Below are positions 18,665 through 26,758 of a DNA stretch of 64,000 nucleotides, piece by piece (position 1 is the first letter of the stretch; each line of letters starts with the position of its first letter). This DNA comes from JALORV01 sp035498175 (GTDB lineage: Bacteria; Pseudomonadota; Gammaproteobacteria; Burkholderiales; Burkholderiaceae_F). The stretch covers positions 9,407 to 73,406 of the forward strand of contig DATKAJ010000053.1 in the NCBI GenBank assembly GCA_035498175.1, written 5' to 3'. The notes beneath the pieces were generated by a model. It was not told the DNA's origin and searched no databases. It saw only the letters and a program-made list of their open reading frames with translations. Made by a program: the position numbers and the translations under genes.

Positions 18665-19639
18665 TCACGACGACGGCCCCCTTGGGCCGTTTTCTCTTTC
18701 GGCGAAGGCGTAGGTCTGCCCGGTCAAGCTTGCGAGCGCGTTCGCGACGGTTGGATACAGCAGACGTACGCGCAGTTCGCGCACGAGCCGGCGGTTCACG
18801 AGCTGGCGCGACTCGGTCATGAACGAGTACATCACCGGCGAGACCGCGGCCTGGAGCTGTGCGCGCGGCAGGCGCGGCGGGCACGGCAGTCCGGAGGCGT
18901 CGGCGACCGCGTTGAAGTATTCGCCCATTTTCATCGAGCTGCCGTCCACCGCGTTGTAGACGCGCGCGGCCGCGCCGCGCAGCAGCGCAGTGATGCAGAT
19001 CCGCGCGAGATCGTCGGCATGGACGTGGCTCGTGTACACGTCGTCGGCGTCGAGGAGCGCGGGCAGTCCGCGCCGCAGGCGCTCGAGTGGCAGCCGGTCG
19101 TGGGCATAGATGCCCGGGACGCGCAGCACCGTGGCGCGGCAGCGGTCGCGCATCACGCGCTCTGCATCGACGCGCCGCCGCGCGCGTTCGTTCGCGGGGC
19201 TCAGGCGCGCGGTTTCGTCGATCAGCCGTCCGGCGTGGTCGCCGTAGACCCCGGTCGTGCTGATGTAGACCGCCCGCCGCGTGGCGCCGGCCAGCACAGC
19301 CATGAGATGGCGTGTGCGCGTATCGCGCGGACTGTCGTCTGCCGGCGGCGCCAGGTGCAGCAGCCACGGCGCACAGCCGCGCAGCCGACGCAGCGAAGAA
19401 CGACGGTCGAGATCGCCGACGATCGGCACGGCGCCGGCGTCGCGCAGCACCATCACGCGAGCCGGCGTCGACGTGAGTGCGACAACTCGGTAACGCGACG
19501 CGAGCCGTGAGAGAATGCGCAGCCCGACATCGCCGCAGCCGACGATCAGCAGGCGCGGCCGCCCCAGCTTGTGCCTCCTGTGCGGCTTCCCGGCAACCCG
19601 GGGTGCGGCGAGGGCGTGTGCCGGTTGAATTTCCGTCAC
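18665..19639 (-). CDS. NAD(P)-dependent SDR/epimerase-like protein (YeeZ type)
   Basis: A 324-residue extended-SDR-like Rossmann protein with the nucleotide loop RLLIVGCGDVGLRIL (near residue 30), where GxxGxxG is intact, and an active-site-like YISTTGVYGDH block near 145. This resembles the atypical YeeZ-like SDRs, whose substrates are unknown. The start is GTG at 19639, weakly supported because no clear ribosome-binding site is present. The terminator of the convergent tRNA-Thr gene lies inside its last codons, encoding the ENGPRGPSS tail. Confidence 0.75.
   Translation of the reverse strand: MTEIQPAHALAAPRVAGKPHRRHKLGRPRLLIVGCGDVGLRILSRLASRYRVVALTSTPARVMVLRDAGAVPIVGDLDRRSSLRRLRGCAPWLLHLAPPADDSPRDTRTRHLMAVLAGATRRAVYISTTGVYGDHAGRLIDETARLSPANERARRRVDAERVMRDRCRATVLRVPGIYAHDRLPLERLRRGLPALLDADDVYTSHVHADDLARICITALLRGAAARVYNAVDGSSMKMGEYFNAVADASGLPCPPRLPRAQLQAAVSPVMYSFMTESRQLVNRRLVRELRVRLLYPTVANALASLTGQTYAFAERENGPRGPSS
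18673..18700 (+). terminator. Rho-independent terminator of tRNA-Thr
   Basis: The 7-bp stem ACGGCCC/GGGCCGT (18673-18679, 18684-18690) with loop CCTT is followed by TTTTCTCTTT on the plus strand. It overlaps the 3' coding end of the convergent SDR gene. Confidence 0.85.
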
Positions 19640-19790
19640 AGGATTGATTCCAGTACCGATCTCAGCATCCGATGGAGCGCCTTGCTAAACGCCGTAGCCA
19701 ACCCGGTCTGCGCCGTTGGCCGACTGAGCTGAAGTGCCCGGCAGGCCGGCGGAGCATCCTCGACCGTCGAGGATACCGAGTCGCGACCGC

Positions 19791-20852
19791 ATGAGCTTCA
19801 AGGTCACGGTCCGGCCGAGCGGCCGCGCCTTCGACGTCGAAGGCGACGAAACCGTGCTCGCGGCGGCACTGCGACAGGGAATCGGCATCGCGTACGGCTG
19901 CAAGAACGGCGCCTGCGGCACCTGCGTCGGCAAGCTGCTCGAAGGTACGCTGGTGCATGGACCGCATTCGTCCTCGGCACTCTCGGCGGAGAACGAGGCG
20001 AAGGGGCTCGCGCTGTTCTGCTGCTCGCGTCCGCGCAGCGACCTGGTGATCGAAGCGCGCGAACTCACGGGGTTCGGCGACATTCCGATCAAGAAGATGC
20101 CGGTCCGCATTGCGCGGATCGAACGGCCCGCGCCGGACGTCGCGATCGTGACGCTGCAGCTGCCGGCGACCGAGCGCCTGCAGTACCTGGCAGGGCAGTA
20201 CCTCGAGTTCATCATGAAGAGCGGAAAGCGTCGGCATTACTCGATCGCGACGCCGCCGCATGCCGACGAACAACTGCAGTTCCACATCCGCCATATGCCC
20301 GGCGGAGCCTTCACCGACAACCTGTTCGGCACCGGACCACAGCCGGTGAAGGAGCGCGACATCATGCGTGTCGAGGGTCCGATGGGGACCTTCTTCCTGC
20401 GCGAGGACAATCCGCGCCCGATCATCCTTGTCGCCGGCGGCACCGGATTTGCGCCGATCAAGGCGCTCACCGAGCACATCTTCGCCGAGGGCATCAACCG
20501 CGAGGACTCGGGCAAGGTCCTCCGGCCGGTCGTGCTCTACTGGGGCGCGCGGGCACGGCAGGACCTGTACATGGACGCGCTGCCGCGCCGGTGGGCCGAG
20601 GAGCAGCCCCACTTCCGTTACGTGCCGGTGCTGTCAGACGCGCAGCCCGATGACGCATGGACCGGCCGGACCGGCTTGGTGCATCGCGCTGTGATGGAAG
20701 ACTTCAGCGACCTGTCCGGATATCAGGTCTACGCCTGTGGCGCGCCCTTGATGATCGACGCCGCGCGGCGCGACTTCAACGCGCAGCGCGGCCTGCCCGA
20801 AGACCAGTTCTTCGCCGACTCGTTCACCTCCGAAGCCGATCTTGCCCGGTGA
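19791..20852 (+). CDS. 2Fe-2S ferredoxin / FAD / NAD(P) reductase (CDP-6-deoxy-glucoseen reductase-like)
   Basis: A 353-residue three-domain electron-transfer flavoprotein. The N-terminal plant-type ferredoxin has Cys37, Cys42 and Cys45 in YGCKNGACGTC and the fourth in LFCCS at 77-78. The FAD-binding barrel carries RHYSIATPP and the NAD(P) domain GGTGFAPIKALTEH, ending with YACGAPLMI. Betaproteobacterial homologues are often labelled CDP-6-deoxy-delta-3,4-glucoseen reductase (AscD), but no deoxysugar genes are near and no oxygenase partner adjoins it, so its electron acceptor is unknown. ATG at 19791 matches the conserved MSFKVTV start; longer readings are unlikely. Confidence 0.88.
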   Translation: MSFKVTVRPSGRAFDVEGDETVLAAALRQGIGIAYGCKNGACGTCVGKLLEGTLVHGPHSSSALSAENEAKGLALFCCSRPRSDLVIEARELTGFGDIPIKKMPVRIARIERPAPDVAIVTLQLPATERLQYLAGQYLEFIMKSGKRRHYSIATPPHADEQLQFHIRHMPGGAFTDNLFGTGPQPVKERDIMRVEGPMGTFFLREDNPRPIILVAGGTGFAPIKALTEHIFAEGINREDSGKVLRPVVLYWGARARQDLYMDALPRRWAEEQPHFRYVPVLSDAQPDDAWTGRTGLVHRAVMEDFSDLSGYQVYACGAPLMIDAARRDFNAQRGLPEDQFFADSFTSEADLAR

Positions 20853-20926
20853 TGGCGTTCTGCGGATCGCAACGATGAATGCTTCGGCGCATCGCGGCGG
20901 GCGGTGCGAGAGGAAGGGAGTGTGCC

Positions 20927-22096
20927 GTGCCCTTTGATCCGCAAGCCGCAACTGCGGCGTATATCGATTCGCTCGGCGCCGACACGCTCGCCAAGGCGGC
21001 GGCGTACACGAACGGCAGCCACTGGCTGATCCTGTGGAACCTCGTGGTCACGGTGGTCGTGTCGGTCGTGATCATTCGTTCCGGGCTGCTCGAACGCGTC
21101 GAGCGGTGGCTGGGGCGACGCGGCGCCAGCATGCGGGTCATGGCCGTCAGCGTCGTCTACTTCATCGCGGCTGCGCTACTGTCGCTACCCTGGTCGATCT
21201 ACGCAGGTTGGTGGCGCGAGCGCAGTTATGGCCGTTCCTCGCAGCCGTTTGCCGACGCGTTCATGCAGGAGCTGCTCAGCACCGTCATCTTCTCGGTCCT
21301 CGCCGGACTTTTCTTCATCGGCGTCTACGCATTGATACGGCGTGCAGGGCGGCGCTGGTGGCTGTGGTCCGGTGCGTTGGCGTTCGTCGGCATTTCCGCC
21401 GGGCTGCTGATCGCGCCGGTGGCGATACAGCCGCTGTTCAACCAGTACAAGCCGGTGCCAGAGGGTTCCGTGCGCGAAGCGCTGGCGACCATGGCGCGCG
21501 ACTCGGGCATCGCCCCTGACCGGATCTTCGTCTTCGACGGGTCGAGGCAGTCGAACAACTTCACGGCCAACGTCAGCGGCGTCGGACCGACGGCGCGCAT
21601 CGCGATTTCGGATGTCGCGCTGAAAGGCGCGTCGCTCGACGAAGTGCGCGCGGTGACCGCGCACGAGATCGGCCACTACGTCAGGCACGATGTCTGGCGG
21701 CAGGTGGCCCTTCTGTCGGCGCTCGCGCTGGCGGCATTCTTCGTCGTCGATCGGACCTACGGGCGGGTTGCGGCCGCGCTCGGCAGCCGTGCGCCGCTCG
21801 CGAGCCCGTGCAGCCTCCCCGTCGTGGTCGTGATGGTGTCGGTGCTTTCGCTGGTGACCGTTCCTCTGGTCAATGCCTTCGTGCGCTCTGGCGAGACCGA
21901 GGCCGACCGCTACTCGCTGCAGACGGTCAACCTGCCCGATGCGTTGTCGGCGGCGCTGGTCAAGACTGCCGAATACCGCTACCCGCGGCCGACCGAGCTG
22001 CAGGAGTGGCTGTTCTATTCGCATCCATCCGTCGAGCGCCGCGTGCGCATGGCGATGGACTGGAAGGCCACGCACGACGCGGCGCCGCAGAAGTAG
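20927..22096 (+). CDS. M48 (Ste24-type) membrane zinc metallopeptidase
   Basis: A 389-residue membrane protease with several hydrophobic segments before and after the zinc site. The HExxH motif is His246-Glu247...His250 in TAHEIGHYVRHD, and the third-ligand region SGETEADRYSLQ is near residue 325. The preceding FVFDGSRQSNNFTANVSGVG and GPTARIAISD blocks are typical of the CAAX-prenyl-protease-like branch. It likely takes part in membrane protein quality control. GTG at 20927 is chosen because AGGAAGGGAG lies just upstream; the earlier TTG/ATG at 20879 lacks one. Confidence 0.88.
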   Translation: MPFDPQAATAAYIDSLGADTLAKAAAYTNGSHWLILWNLVVTVVVSVVIIRSGLLERVERWLGRRGASMRVMAVSVVYFIAAALLSLPWSIYAGWWRERSYGRSSQPFADAFMQELLSTVIFSVLAGLFFIGVYALIRRAGRRWWLWSGALAFVGISAGLLIAPVAIQPLFNQYKPVPEGSVREALATMARDSGIAPDRIFVFDGSRQSNNFTANVSGVGPTARIAISDVALKGASLDEVRAVTAHEIGHYVRHDVWRQVALLSALALAAFFVVDRTYGRVAAALGSRAPLASPCSLPVVVVMVSVLSLVTVPLVNAFVRSGETEADRYSLQTVNLPDALSAALVKTAEYRYPRPTELQEWLFYSHPSVERRVRMAMDWKATHDAAPQK

Positions 22097-22194
22097 CACG
22101 GGCCTAGCGCCGCGCCCGGCAGCGCAGCCGTTCGCCGGCCGTGCGTGGCGAGCATCGGCTGCTAACCTGCGTCCTCTTCAAGACGCTTTCATCC

Positions 22195-23199
22195 ATGAGA
22201 CTCTGTGTCGTCGGCGCCGGTGCTATCGGCGGCTTTCTGGCCGTGCGGCTGGCGGCCGTGTACGAGTCGGTCAGCGTCGTGATCCGGGGCGCGAACCTGA
22301 AGGCAGTGCGCGCGCACGGAATGAAGCTGGTCAACGCCGATGGCACGGAGCAGGTCGCACACCTGACCGCGACCGACCGCATGGCAGAGCTGGGCGTGCA
22401 GGACGTCGTGCTGCTGACTCTCAAGGCGCACCAGCTCGGGCCGGCCGTGCAGGAACTGACCACGCTGATCGGCCCGCAGACGCTGGTCGTCACCGCGCAG
22501 AATGGCATCCCCTGGTGGTATTTCTTCAAGCAAGGCGGGCCGTACGAGGGACGACGCATCGAGGCGGTCGACCCCGGCGGTGTCATCTCGGCGGCGTTGC
22601 CGATCGACCGTACGATCGGGTGCATCGTGTACCCGGCCGCTGAGCTCGAGGCACCCGGCGTGGTACGCGTGATCGAGGGCAACCGGTTTCCGCTCGGCGA
22701 ACTCGACGGTGCCGACACCGAGCGTGTCCGCGCACTGGCGCAGCGCTTTCGCGACGCCGGTTTCAAGACGCCGATCCTGAGCGACATCCGCTCCGAGATC
22801 TGGCTGAAGCTCTGGGGCAACGTCAGCTTCAATCCGATCAGCGCACTCACGCACGCCACGCTCGAGGACATCTGCCGCTTTCCGCAGACGCGCGAACTCG
22901 CGGCGGAGATGATGCGGGAGGCGCAGGCCATCGGCGAGAAGCTCGGCGTGCCGTTCAAGGTCAGTCTCGAACGGCGCATCGCCGGTGCCGAAGCGGTCGG
23001 TGCGCACAAGACGTCGATGCTGCAAGACGTGGAAACCGGCCGCGCGCTCGAACTCGATGCGCTGGTCAAGAGCGTGATCGAACTCGGCCGGATCACTTCG
23101 ACGCCGACTCCGGCCATCGAGCACGTCTACGCACTGGCCGCGCTGCTGGCGCGGACGCTCGCCGAACACAAGGCGCGGCTCAGCCTCATGACGGTTTGA
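22195..23199 (+). CDS. 2-dehydropantoate 2-reductase family oxidoreductase
   Basis: A 334-residue NADP-dependent ketopantoate-reductase-type protein. It opens with the Rossmann loop MRLCVVGAGAIGGFLAVRLA and has the family blocks VVTAQNGIPWWYF, IGCIVYPAAELEAPGVV and LWGNVSFNPISALT, with catalytic-type Lys/Asn/Ser in the C-terminal helical domain (GAEAVGAHKTSMLQD). Several paralogues occur per Burkholderiales genome, so it may not be the pantothenate PanE. It lies 18 bases before an acyl-CoA ligase gene on the same strand, suggesting an operon for a short hydroxy or oxo acid. Confidence 0.8.
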   Translation: MRLCVVGAGAIGGFLAVRLAAVYESVSVVIRGANLKAVRAHGMKLVNADGTEQVAHLTATDRMAELGVQDVVLLTLKAHQLGPAVQELTTLIGPQTLVVTAQNGIPWWYFFKQGGPYEGRRIEAVDPGGVISAALPIDRTIGCIVYPAAELEAPGVVRVIEGNRFPLGELDGADTERVRALAQRFRDAGFKTPILSDIRSEIWLKLWGNVSFNPISALTHATLEDICRFPQTRELAAEMMREAQAIGEKLGVPFKVSLERRIAGAEAVGAHKTSMLQDVETGRALELDALVKSVIELGRITSTPTPAIEHVYALAALLARTLAEHKARLSLMTV

Positions 23200-23217
23200 G
23201 GTCGGCAGGGAGACGAG

Positions 23218-24747
23218 ATGTCACGCATCAGCACACTGACCGAGCTCATCGCTCACGGTGATGACGCCGCCACTGCGATCAGCGCGCCCGGTGGCTTGCC
23301 GCTGACCTACCGCGCCTTGCGCTCGCAGGTGACGCGGACGATCGAAACTTTGAACCGACTCGGCATCGGCCGCGGCGATCGCGTCGCGATCGTGCTGCCG
23401 AGCGGCCCGGAGATGGCCGTGGCGTTCGTTGCCATCGCATCGGGCTCGGCGTCGTGTCCGCTGAACCCCGCCTATCGGGCCGACGAGTTCGAGTTCTATC
23501 TGTCGGACCTGAGCGCCAAAGCGCTGGTGGTCGAGCGCGGCAGCGGCTCGCCGGCGCTGGAGGTGGCGGAGCGGCTTGGCGTCCGCATCCTCGAATTGGT
23601 GCCGGGCGAAGAAGGCAGCGGCTCCTTCACGCTCGAAGCCGCCGACGCCAGCGCGGGCGCGCCGGCCGCAAACGGCGGCGTGGCGCAGTCCGGCGATATC
23701 GCGCTGATCCTGCACACGTCGGGCACCACTTCGCGGCCGAAGATCGTGCCGCTGACGCAGGCCAACATCTGCGTCTCGGCCGGCAACGTCGTGGCGACGC
23801 TGCGTCTTAGCGCGAGCGACCGCGCGCTCAACATCATGCCGCTGTTCCACATCCACGGGCTGATCGCCGGCACGCTGGCACCGCTCGCGGCCGGCGGCGC
23901 GATCTACTGCACGCCGGGCTTCAATGCGCTGAAGTTCTTCGGCTGGATGGGCGAGTGCAAGCCGACCTGGTACACGGCCGTGCCGACGATGCATCAGGCC
24001 ATCCTGGCGCGCGCGGCGCAGAACCGGGAAGTCATCGCCGCGCATCCGCTGCGCTTCCTGCGCTCGTCAAGTTCGTCGATGCCGCCGCAGGTCATCGCCG
24101 GGCTCGAGTCGGCGTTCGGCGCGCCGCTGATCGAAAGCTACGGGATGACCGAGGCGGCGCACCAGATGGCGAGCAATCCGCTGCCGCCGGCGCCGCGCAA
24201 GCCGGGCACGGTCGGCATCGCGGCCGGGCCCGAGATCAGCATCATGGACGAAGCCGGCGCGCTGCTGCCCGGCGGATCCACCGGAGAAATCGTGATTCGT
24301 GGTCCAAACGTTACGCTCGGATATGAAAACAACCCGAAGGCCAACGGCGAGGCCTTCGCTGCCGGCTGGTTCCGCACCGGCGACCAGGGGTCGATCGATG
24401 CCGACGGATATCTGTCCATCACCGGCCGGCTGAAGGAGATCATCAACCGCGGCGGCGAGAAGATCTCGCCGCGCGAAGTCGACGAGGTGCTGATGGATCA
24501 CCCGGCGGTCGCACAGGTCGTCACCTTCGCGATCCCGCACGACAAGCTGGGTGAGGATGTCGGCGCCGTTGTCGTCCTGCGCGAAGGCCGGAGCGCGACC
24601 GATCGCGAGCTGCGCGAGTTCGTCGGCCACCGGCTCGCCGACCACAAGGTGCCGCGCAGGATCCTGTTCATGGACGAGATTCCGAAGGGCGCCACCGGCA
24701 AGCTGCAGCGCATCGGACTGGCGCAGAAACTCGGCATCACCGCCTGA
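23218..24747 (+). CDS. AMP-dependent acyl-CoA ligase (oxalate-CoA-ligase-like)
   Basis: A 509-residue adenylate-forming enzyme. The P-loop-like A3 motif is LHTSGTTSRPKIVPL near 165; MPLFHIHGLIAGTLAPL, ESYGMTEAAHQMASNPLPP, the hinge YLSITGRLKEIINRGGEKISP and the C-terminal Lys in KGATGKLQRIG are all present. The HIHG and QMASNPLPP blocks resemble the AAE3/oxalyl-CoA synthetase branch, so a small (di)carboxylate is a reasonable substrate. GGGAGACG precedes ATG 23218. It follows the ketopantoate-reductase-type gene by 18 bases, probably as one transcript. Confidence 0.85.
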   Translation: MSRISTLTELIAHGDDAATAISAPGGLPLTYRALRSQVTRTIETLNRLGIGRGDRVAIVLPSGPEMAVAFVAIASGSASCPLNPAYRADEFEFYLSDLSAKALVVERGSGSPALEVAERLGVRILELVPGEEGSGSFTLEAADASAGAPAANGGVAQSGDIALILHTSGTTSRPKIVPLTQANICVSAGNVVATLRLSASDRALNIMPLFHIHGLIAGTLAPLAAGGAIYCTPGFNALKFFGWMGECKPTWYTAVPTMHQAILARAAQNREVIAAHPLRFLRSSSSSMPPQVIAGLESAFGAPLIESYGMTEAAHQMASNPLPPAPRKPGTVGIAAGPEISIMDEAGALLPGGSTGEIVIRGPNVTLGYENNPKANGEAFAAGWFRTGDQGSIDADGYLSITGRLKEIINRGGEKISPREVDEVLMDHPAVAQVVTFAIPHDKLGEDVGAVVVLREGRSATDRELREFVGHRLADHKVPRRILFMDEIPKGATGKLQRIGLAQKLGITA

Positions 24748-24788
24748 ACGGGGCGGCGACACCAAACTCCAGGGCCTGCAAACAGGCC

Positions 24789-25004
24789 TTAGTTGAAGCG
24801 GCAGGCTCCCGGTCCGCGCGGGTCGCCGCAGGTCGAACACGGGCTGGCCGCGATGGCGGGCTCGGCATTCGCGGTCGCGAATACCGACAGTTGCTTCTCG
24901 AGCCGCGTCGACCGGCAGCCCGGGCATTGCGGCGTTGTGCTGGCCCGCACCAGCGCCTCGAACTCCTTGCCGCAGTCCCCGCAGACGTATTCGTAGATCG
25001 GCAT
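24789..25004 (-). CDS. FmdB family zinc-ribbon protein
   Basis: A 71-residue protein beginning MPIYEYVCGDCGKEFEAL, the FmdB/CxxC_CxxC regulatory-protein signature, with zinc-ligand pairs Cys8/Cys11 and Cys27/Cys30. A second CSTCGDPRGPGACRF segment with three Cys ends the protein. The function of the family is unclear. In many betaproteobacteria it precedes a DUF502 gene and aspS; neither is present here. Confidence 0.88.
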   Translation of the reverse strand: MPIYEYVCGDCGKEFEALVRASTTPQCPGCRSTRLEKQLSVFATANAEPAIAASPCSTCGDPRGPGACRFN

Positions 25005-25122
25005 CTAGACCTCTCTGTGCTCATTATCGCTCCGAGCCTGGAGATTCGGTTGACAGAGGCCATGGCCGGCGAGGGCACGTACGCGGAACAGCCCGTCACG
25101 ATGCCCAGCCGAGCGCGGCTGC

Positions 25123-25150
25123 TTGCATGTGCGCGGAGGTGCGCTATAGT
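25123..25150 (+). promoter_or_regulatory. Probable promoter of the Arg-rich leader ahead of GNAT-argC
   Basis: TTGCAT (25123-25128) and TATAGT (25145-25150) are separated by 16 bases. The expected start point falls on or next to the ATG at 25157, so the small leader ORF would be translated from a leaderless transcript. The -10 is good and the -35 is weak. Confidence 0.55.
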
Positions 25151-25156
25151 GCTTTG

Positions 25157-25225
25157 ATGATTAACCGGGCCCGACGCGAGCGACGTCATGCGGATTTCCG
25201 CAGAGGAGCGCGCGCGCAGGGCTGA
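25157..25225 (+). CDS. Putative 22-residue Arg-rich leader peptide
   Basis: A short ORF starting right at the predicted transcription start. The 22-residue peptide holds eight arginines (positions 4, 6, 7, 9, 10, 15, 16 and 19) encoded by CGG, CGA, CGC, CGA, CGT, CGC, AGA and CGC, including codons that are rare in GC-rich genomes. The stop at 25225 is followed at once by a GCACC/GGTGC hairpin (25226-25243) and then a strong terminator (25252-25284), upstream of a GNAT gene and argC. This is the layout of a transcription attenuator responding to charged tRNA-Arg. Random frames in such DNA also tend to be Arg-rich, so the claim stays tentative; the alternative is an unrelated small RNA. Confidence 0.4.
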   Translation: MINRARRERRHADFRRGARAQG

Positions 25226-25251
25226 GCACCGAATTACGGGTGCCTGCACGA

Positions 25252-25284
25252 AAGGCCGCGGACTCCGCGGCCTTTTTGTTTTTC
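25252..25284 (+). terminator. Strong rho-independent terminator upstream of GNAT-argC
   Basis: A perfect 10-bp stem AAGGCCGCGG/CCGCGGCCTT with loop ACT is followed by TTTGTTTTTC. It lies between a good promoter and the GNAT start at 25341, with about 125 bases of transcript before it, so it would end either a small RNA or an attenuated leader of the GNAT-argC operon. Confidence 0.9.
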
Positions 25285-25340
25285 GGGGTATGCGACCGGC
25301 ATGTCGCGCGAGGACTCGACCGCCGGCTGAGGGAGGCCGC

Positions 25341-25802
25341 ATGGACGGATTGACGATTACTTTCGACCCGGCGCGGGTAGACCGCGACCGCGTTCACGGC
25401 TGGCTCAGCCGCGAGGCTTACTGGTCGCTCGGGCTGCCGCGCGCGGTGTTCGAGCGCGCCGTCGACAACTCGCTGGTCGCCTCCGCGTACGCGGGGAGCG
25501 AGCAGGTCGCGTTCGCGCGGCTCGTGACGGACCGCGCAACCTACGCGTGGCTCTGCGACGTGTTCGTGGCGCCGTCGGTGCGCGGCCGCGGCGTCGGTAC
25601 GCGGCTGATCGGCGCCATCGTCGGGCATGCGGACCTGCAGGGCCTGCGTCGCTGGGCGCTGCGGACGCGCGACGCCCACGCGCTGTACCGTCGTTTCGGC
25701 TTCACGGAACTCGCCGAACCGCAGCGCTCGATGGAGAGGCACAATCCCGATGTCTACCGGCACGCCCACGGCGCGACGGCATCGCTGAGGCCAGCGACAT
25801 GA
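25341..25802 (+). CDS. GNAT family N-acetyltransferase
   Basis: A 153-residue acetyltransferase with the acetyl-CoA loop VAPSVRGRGVGTRLI (residues 77-90; R-x-x-G-x-G at 81-86) and a C-terminal YRRFGF motif. The acceptor is unknown; nothing identifies it as ArgA. GGGAGG lies just before ATG 25341. Its stop overlaps the argC start in ATGA, so the two are translationally coupled, which hints at a link to arginine or acetylglutamate chemistry without proving one. Confidence 0.85.
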   Translation: MDGLTITFDPARVDRDRVHGWLSREAYWSLGLPRAVFERAVDNSLVASAYAGSEQVAFARLVTDRATYAWLCDVFVAPSVRGRGVGTRLIGAIVGHADLQGLRRWALRTRDAHALYRRFGFTELAEPQRSMERHNPDVYRHAHGATASLRPAT

Positions 25803-26758
25803 GCACACCGACGGTCTTCATCGACGGCGAGCACGGCACCACCGGGCTGCAGATCCGCACCCGCCTGCAGCCGCGCCGCGACCTGACACTGCTGAGCCTG
25901 CCGCCCGAGGCCCGCAAGGATCCGGCCGCGAAGCGCGATATCGTCAATCGCGCCGACTGCGTCATCCTGTGCCTGCCCGACGACGGGGCGCGCGAGACTG
26001 TGACGCTTATTGAGAGCCCGACCACGCGGGTGATCGATGCGAGCACGGCTCATCGGACGGCAACCGGCTGGACGTACGGGTTTGCGGAGCTGACCCGGAC
26101 ACAGCGCGGTGCGATCGCGACCTCGCGGCGAGTGTCCAACCCCGGCTGCTATCCGACCGGATTTCTCGCGCTGGTGCGGCCGCTGCGCGAGCGCGGACTG
26201 CTGCCAGACGACTTTCCAGTGACAGTGCACGCGGTCTCCGGCTATTCGGGCGGCGGCCGGAAAATGATCGAGAGCTTCGAACAGCCCACACCGGATGGGC
26301 GTCCGCAGAAGTACGGCGACTACGGACTCACGCTGCGCCACAAGCACGTTGACGAGATGCAGCGTCATGGCCTGCTGGCGCGGGCACCGCTGTTCTCGCC
26401 ATCGGTCGGGTACTTCCGGCAGGGCATGCTGGTGCACGTGCCTCTGCAGCTCGGTGCGCTGCCGGGCACGGTTCGTGGCGCCGACCTGCACGCGGCCTAT
26501 CGCGAGCACTTTGCCGGCGAGGCCTTCATCGTGGTGCGTCCGCTCGACGACACCACCGCGTTGCGCGCGGGTGCGTTCCTCGAGCCCGAAGCGCTGAACG
26601 ACACCAATCGCCTCGAAGTCTTCGTCTTCGCCAACGAGGCGACACGCCAGGCGCTGCTGGTTGCCCGCCTCGACAATCTGGGCAAGGGGGCGAGCGGGGC
26701 CGCGGTGCAGAACCTTAACCTGATGCTCGGCTTGCCGGAAGGCGAGGGGCTCGGCTGA
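25799..26758 (+). CDS. argC: N-acetyl-gamma-glutamyl-phosphate reductase, short type
   Basis: A 319-residue enzyme of the shorter ArgC class (type 2), catalysing the NADPH-dependent reduction of N-acetylglutamyl phosphate to the semialdehyde in arginine synthesis. The nucleotide-binding N-terminus is FIDGEHGTTGLQIRTRL and the catalytic cysteine is Cys117 in VSNPGCYPTGF; RHKHVDEM carries the conserved His. It is embedded in a tight operon: ATGA overlap with the GNAT gene upstream and TGATG overlap with the PaiB-like gene downstream. Other arg genes are not in the window. Confidence 0.92.
   Translation: MSTPTVFIDGEHGTTGLQIRTRLQPRRDLTLLSLPPEARKDPAAKRDIVNRADCVILCLPDDGARETVTLIESPTTRVIDASTAHRTATGWTYGFAELTRTQRGAIATSRRVSNPGCYPTGFLALVRPLRERGLLPDDFPVTVHAVSGYSGGGRKMIESFEQPTPDGRPQKYGDYGLTLRHKHVDEMQRHGLLARAPLFSPSVGYFRQGMLVHVPLQLGALPGTVRGADLHAAYREHFAGEAFIVVRPLDDTTALRAGAFLEPEALNDTNRLEVFVFANEATRQALLVARLDNLGKGASGAAVQNLNLMLGLPEGEGLG

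Noticed and set aside
19791..20852. Naming the flavoprotein a true CDP-6-deoxy-glucoseen reductase
   Set aside because: No deoxysugar genes nearby; the match is to a broad ferredoxin-reductase architecture.
24771..24788. GGCCTG/CAGGCC hairpin between the CoA ligase and FmdB genes as a terminator
   Set aside because: No U-run on either strand.
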